Positions 3,450-5,323 of a stretch of DNA of 5,323 bases are shown here, in pieces. This DNA comes from an uncultured Clostridiaceae bacterium (GTDB taxonomy: Bacteria; Bacillota; Clostridia; Clostridiales; Oxobacteraceae). Every line of letters starts with the position of its first letter. The stretch's first letter is position 1. The position numbers and the translations under genes are program-made. The stretch covers positions 1 through 5,323 of the forward strand of contig CALCDS010000238.1 in NCBI GenBank assembly GCA_937900065.1. The letters are read 5' to 3'. The notes under the pieces are model-generated. The model saw only the letters and a program-made list of their open reading frames with translations. It did not search any database and was not told the origin of the DNA.

Positions 3450-5323
3450 TATAAATATACAACCTTCTTACAAACGGAAGCTTTCTCCATTGCTTTTTGA
3501 GATATGGCATAAAATAATAATCCAGCCCAAAGATCCTTCCAGCACCGAGTAAAAGTGCTATAGCAGCAAATATCATCCAGAATGTATTCAGATACAATCC
3601 TGTAGTGCAAACGAACATGATTTCCAAAACCAGAGAAACAGCAGCCACAAGTGTAGTAAACAAGCCTCCTATAAGCGCCAGTCCTATCAGTATTTCAGTC
3701 ACCACTATGAATATCTGCATGAACATCTGCATTCCGTCACTCGGCAATACCAGCCCCTTTACAACCCAGTTCACAAACGGTACATCCAGTTTAAATGCAA
3801 AGTCGCCTACAGCAGAATCTGCAAGCTCCTTGCCGCTTACAAATATCACTTTGAACAAACCTATAAATTTAAAATTCCATATAACAGTGCCAACGCTCTT
3901 GGCAACATTTTGTGCTGTCCCCGTAGCGCTGCTTAACGCTTCAGTGGCCGCCTGACCTGTCGCGCTGCTCACTGCATTGGAAGCAACATTTAAAATACTA
4001 TTGTACCATGAATTGGCACCGTTAAAGAAGCCTTCAAGCATCGGTTTGCCAAACCACCCCTGAACTATTTTCATAACGCCTTCAAATATCCATACAGCTC
4101 CGAGCCATATCCTGAGAGGCACGAAGAGAAAACTTGGAGTCCTGTTTGAAAAGTGTCCGCCCACAAAGCTTCTGCAGTTCCTGATTGTGAAAAATTCATG
4201 CTTCATATAACTGAATACTTTATTCCAACCAAGAACCTGTACAAAATATATTATATTGATAAAATGTTTACAAAACATAGCAATAAACGATGGAAGATTG
4301 ATCTTTTTATTTGCCGATCCTACATTTGCAACGCCATATCGCCCTCCTACGCTTACCATTGAGCCATGGAAGGCAGGCTTGTAGACTTTCATTTCCACTT
4401 TGCCGGTTATCTGAGCATATATGTTATTGGCAGCTATTTTCGCACTTTGTTCACAGTTCTCAACCATTTGCGGTACCGGCTTTTCTTCTCCTTCTGCTAT
4501 ATAAAACATGTTGTCTCCAATCACATATACATGGTCATCTGAAACCGATCTTAAATACGAATCTACCTTTATCCTTCCTCTTTTAGCCGACTCAAGAGTT
4601 TTTGCCGCATCAGCCGTAATATCGGATGCCTCAATACCTGCAGTCCATATCACAGTACCTGCTTCTAGGTGGCTTACCTTTCCATCTGTTTTGGTTTCTA
4701 TGAAGTCTTCGCCTACGGCTACGACACCCGTGTTGAGTATGACTTCTACGCCCATCTTTTTAAGGCGCCTTTCCACCTTGCCAGACAGCTTCTCAGGAAG
4801 CGTCGGGATCGTCCTGCTTAGCATATCCACCACGCGTATAGTAACCATTTTCCTATCTATTTCATAATTCCTGCAAAGTATTGGAACATACTCCGCAAGC
4901 TCTCCTGCCATCTCTATTCCTGTAGCGCCTGCTCCTATTATATAGAATGTAAGCATCTTTTTCTTACTGTCCATATCGGTTTCACAGGCTGCTTTTCTAA
5001 AAGTATTGTGTATGTGATCCTTCAGATTTACAGCATCTTCATATGACCAAAGCTTGTGGCTGTACTGCTCAACCCCCGGGGTCCCGAAGTAAGTCGGTTT
5101 CGAACCGGCAGATATTACAACATAGTTATAATCATAGCTGCCGCTTTTGCCTTTTACGACTTTGTCGGCAAAATCGATTTTTGTTACAGTGTCAAGAACA
5201 ACATTTACCTTTCTCCCTGCGAAAATCTTTTTCAAACTCATCTTTATGCTGTCTTCATCCACCCTGTTTGCAGCAACTTCATGAAGTTCTGTAAGCATGG
5301 TATGAAACGGATTTTTATCTATG
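3442..5323 (-). CDS. ndh2: Type II NADH dehydrogenase fused to a DoxX-like membrane domain (Ndh2; N-terminus outside window)
   Basis: Membrane-associated flavoenzyme that oxidises cytosolic NADH and reduces a quinone without pumping ions. The frame stays open to the window edge: before the first Met (5298) it encodes IDKNPFHT, the usual end of the first FAD-binding strand. So about 30 or more residues, including the first GxGxxG, are missing. Numbering from that Met: the second dinucleotide fold has GAGATG (122-127), the second FAD motif is HVYVIGD (256-262), and PQMVENCEQSAK (276-287) sits at the usual quinone-side helix. About 230 extra residues follow the catalytic part: a membrane segment near 391-411, a long loop (about 412-522) and three more segments (about 524-590), ending in a basic tail. 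The layout resembles DoxX. Such a C-terminal membrane extension is a feature I recall of the Listeria EET Ndh2 and is not found in ordinary NDH-2. The Ala/Ser/Thr-rich stretch 438-467 is unusual. Confidence 0.93.
   Translation of the reverse strand, partial: IDKNPFHTMLTELHEVAANRVDEDSIKMSLKKIFAGRKVNVVLDTVTKIDFADKVVKGKSGSYDYNYVVISAGSKPTYFGTPGVEQYSHKLWSYEDAVNLKDHIHNTFRKAACETDMDSKKKMLTFYIIGAGATGIEMAGELAEYVPILCRNYEIDRKMVTIRVVDMLSRTIPTLPEKLSGKVERRLKKMGVEVILNTGVVAVGEDFIETKTDGKVSHLEAGTVIWTAGIEASDITADAAKTLESAKRGRIKVDSYLRSVSDDHVYVIGDNMFYIAEGEEKPVPQMVENCEQSAKIAANNIYAQITGKVEMKVYKPAFHGSMVSVGGRYGVANVGSANKKINLPSFIAMFCKHFINIIYFVQVLGWNKVFSYMKHEFFTIRNCRSFVGGHFSNRTPSFLFVPLRIWLGAVWIFEGVMKIVQGWFGKPMLEGFFNGANSWYNSILNVASNAVSSATGQAATEALSSATGTAQNVAKSVGTVIWNFKFIGLFKVIFVSGKELADSAVGDFAFKLDVPFVNWVVKGLVLPSDGMQMFMQIFIVVTEILIGLALIGGLFTTLVAAVSLVLEIMFVCTTGLYLNTFWMIFAAIALLLGAGRIFGLDYYFMPYLKKQWRKLPFVRRLYIYND
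3463..3469 (-). promoter_or_regulatory. Probable dmkB ribosome binding site inside the ndh2 3' end
   Basis: AAGAAGG (3469-3463 on the minus strand) lies 13 nt before the ATG at 3449, inside the last codons of ndh2. The spacing is longer than usual. The 8-nt overlap of the two genes suggests translation of dmkB is coupled to ndh2. Confidence 0.5.

Noticed and set aside
3605..5294. Plus-strand open frames opposite ndh2 (3605-3955, 4153-4362, 4311-4586, 4508-4867, 5043-5294)
   Set aside because: All are antisense to intact NDH-2 coding sequence with recognisable motifs, overlap one another and look like low-complexity shadows.
5296..5298. ATG at 5298 as the true start of ndh2
   Set aside because: The frame continues upstream to the window edge with IDKNPFHT, the expected FAD-fold sequence, so the gene starts outside the window.

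Overview
The window looks like a low-GC Bacillota chromosome, most likely class Clostridia. The genes are AT-rich, have purine-rich Shine-Dalgarno sites and are tightly packed on one strand. Two lipoproteins carry Gram-positive style lipoboxes. All recognisable genes are on the minus strand, so transcription runs from the right edge (5323) to the left edge (1).

In transcription order the window holds: (1) a type II NADH dehydrogenase fused to a C-terminal DoxX-like membrane domain (3442 to beyond 5323, N-terminus cut off by the window); (2) a trans-polyprenyl diphosphate synthase overlapping its 3' end (2481-3449); (3) a small membrane-anchored NusG-domain-II protein (2042-2434); (4) a Gx-transporter / 'heptaprenyl diphosphate synthase component I' membrane protein (1507-2028); (5) a 259-bp gap with a candidate promoter, a frame-shifted remnant of a coding sequence and a leader stem-loop; (6) a two-repeat lipoprotein of the PplA type (186-1247); (7) a 90-bp spacer with a strong perfect stem-loop; (8) the start of another lipoprotein (1-95), most likely an ApbE-type FAD:protein FMN transferase.

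This set matches the flavin-based extracellular electron transfer (EET) locus described in Listeria monocytogenes (ndh2, dmkB, eetA, eetB, pplA, fmnB). In that model Ndh2 oxidises cytosolic NADH and reduces a dedicated demethylmenaquinone pool, whose side chain DmkB helps to make. EetA and EetB are needed to pass electrons across the membrane. FmnB attaches FMN covalently to the extracytosolic lipoprotein PplA, which passes electrons to iron or other outside acceptors. Other genes of the system (dmkA, the flavin transporter) are not in this window.

The system is known, but several details merit a second look: the putative FMN-attachment sites of PplA are not the usual Thr-containing motif; the Ndh2 membrane domain has an Ala/Ser/Thr-rich predicted outside loop with two near-matches to the ApbE target motif; a perfect 16-bp inverted repeat lies in the first codons of the polyprenyl synthase gene; and the gap before pplA contains what looks like a decayed gene. 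No tRNA, rRNA, CRISPR array or insertion sequence was seen.
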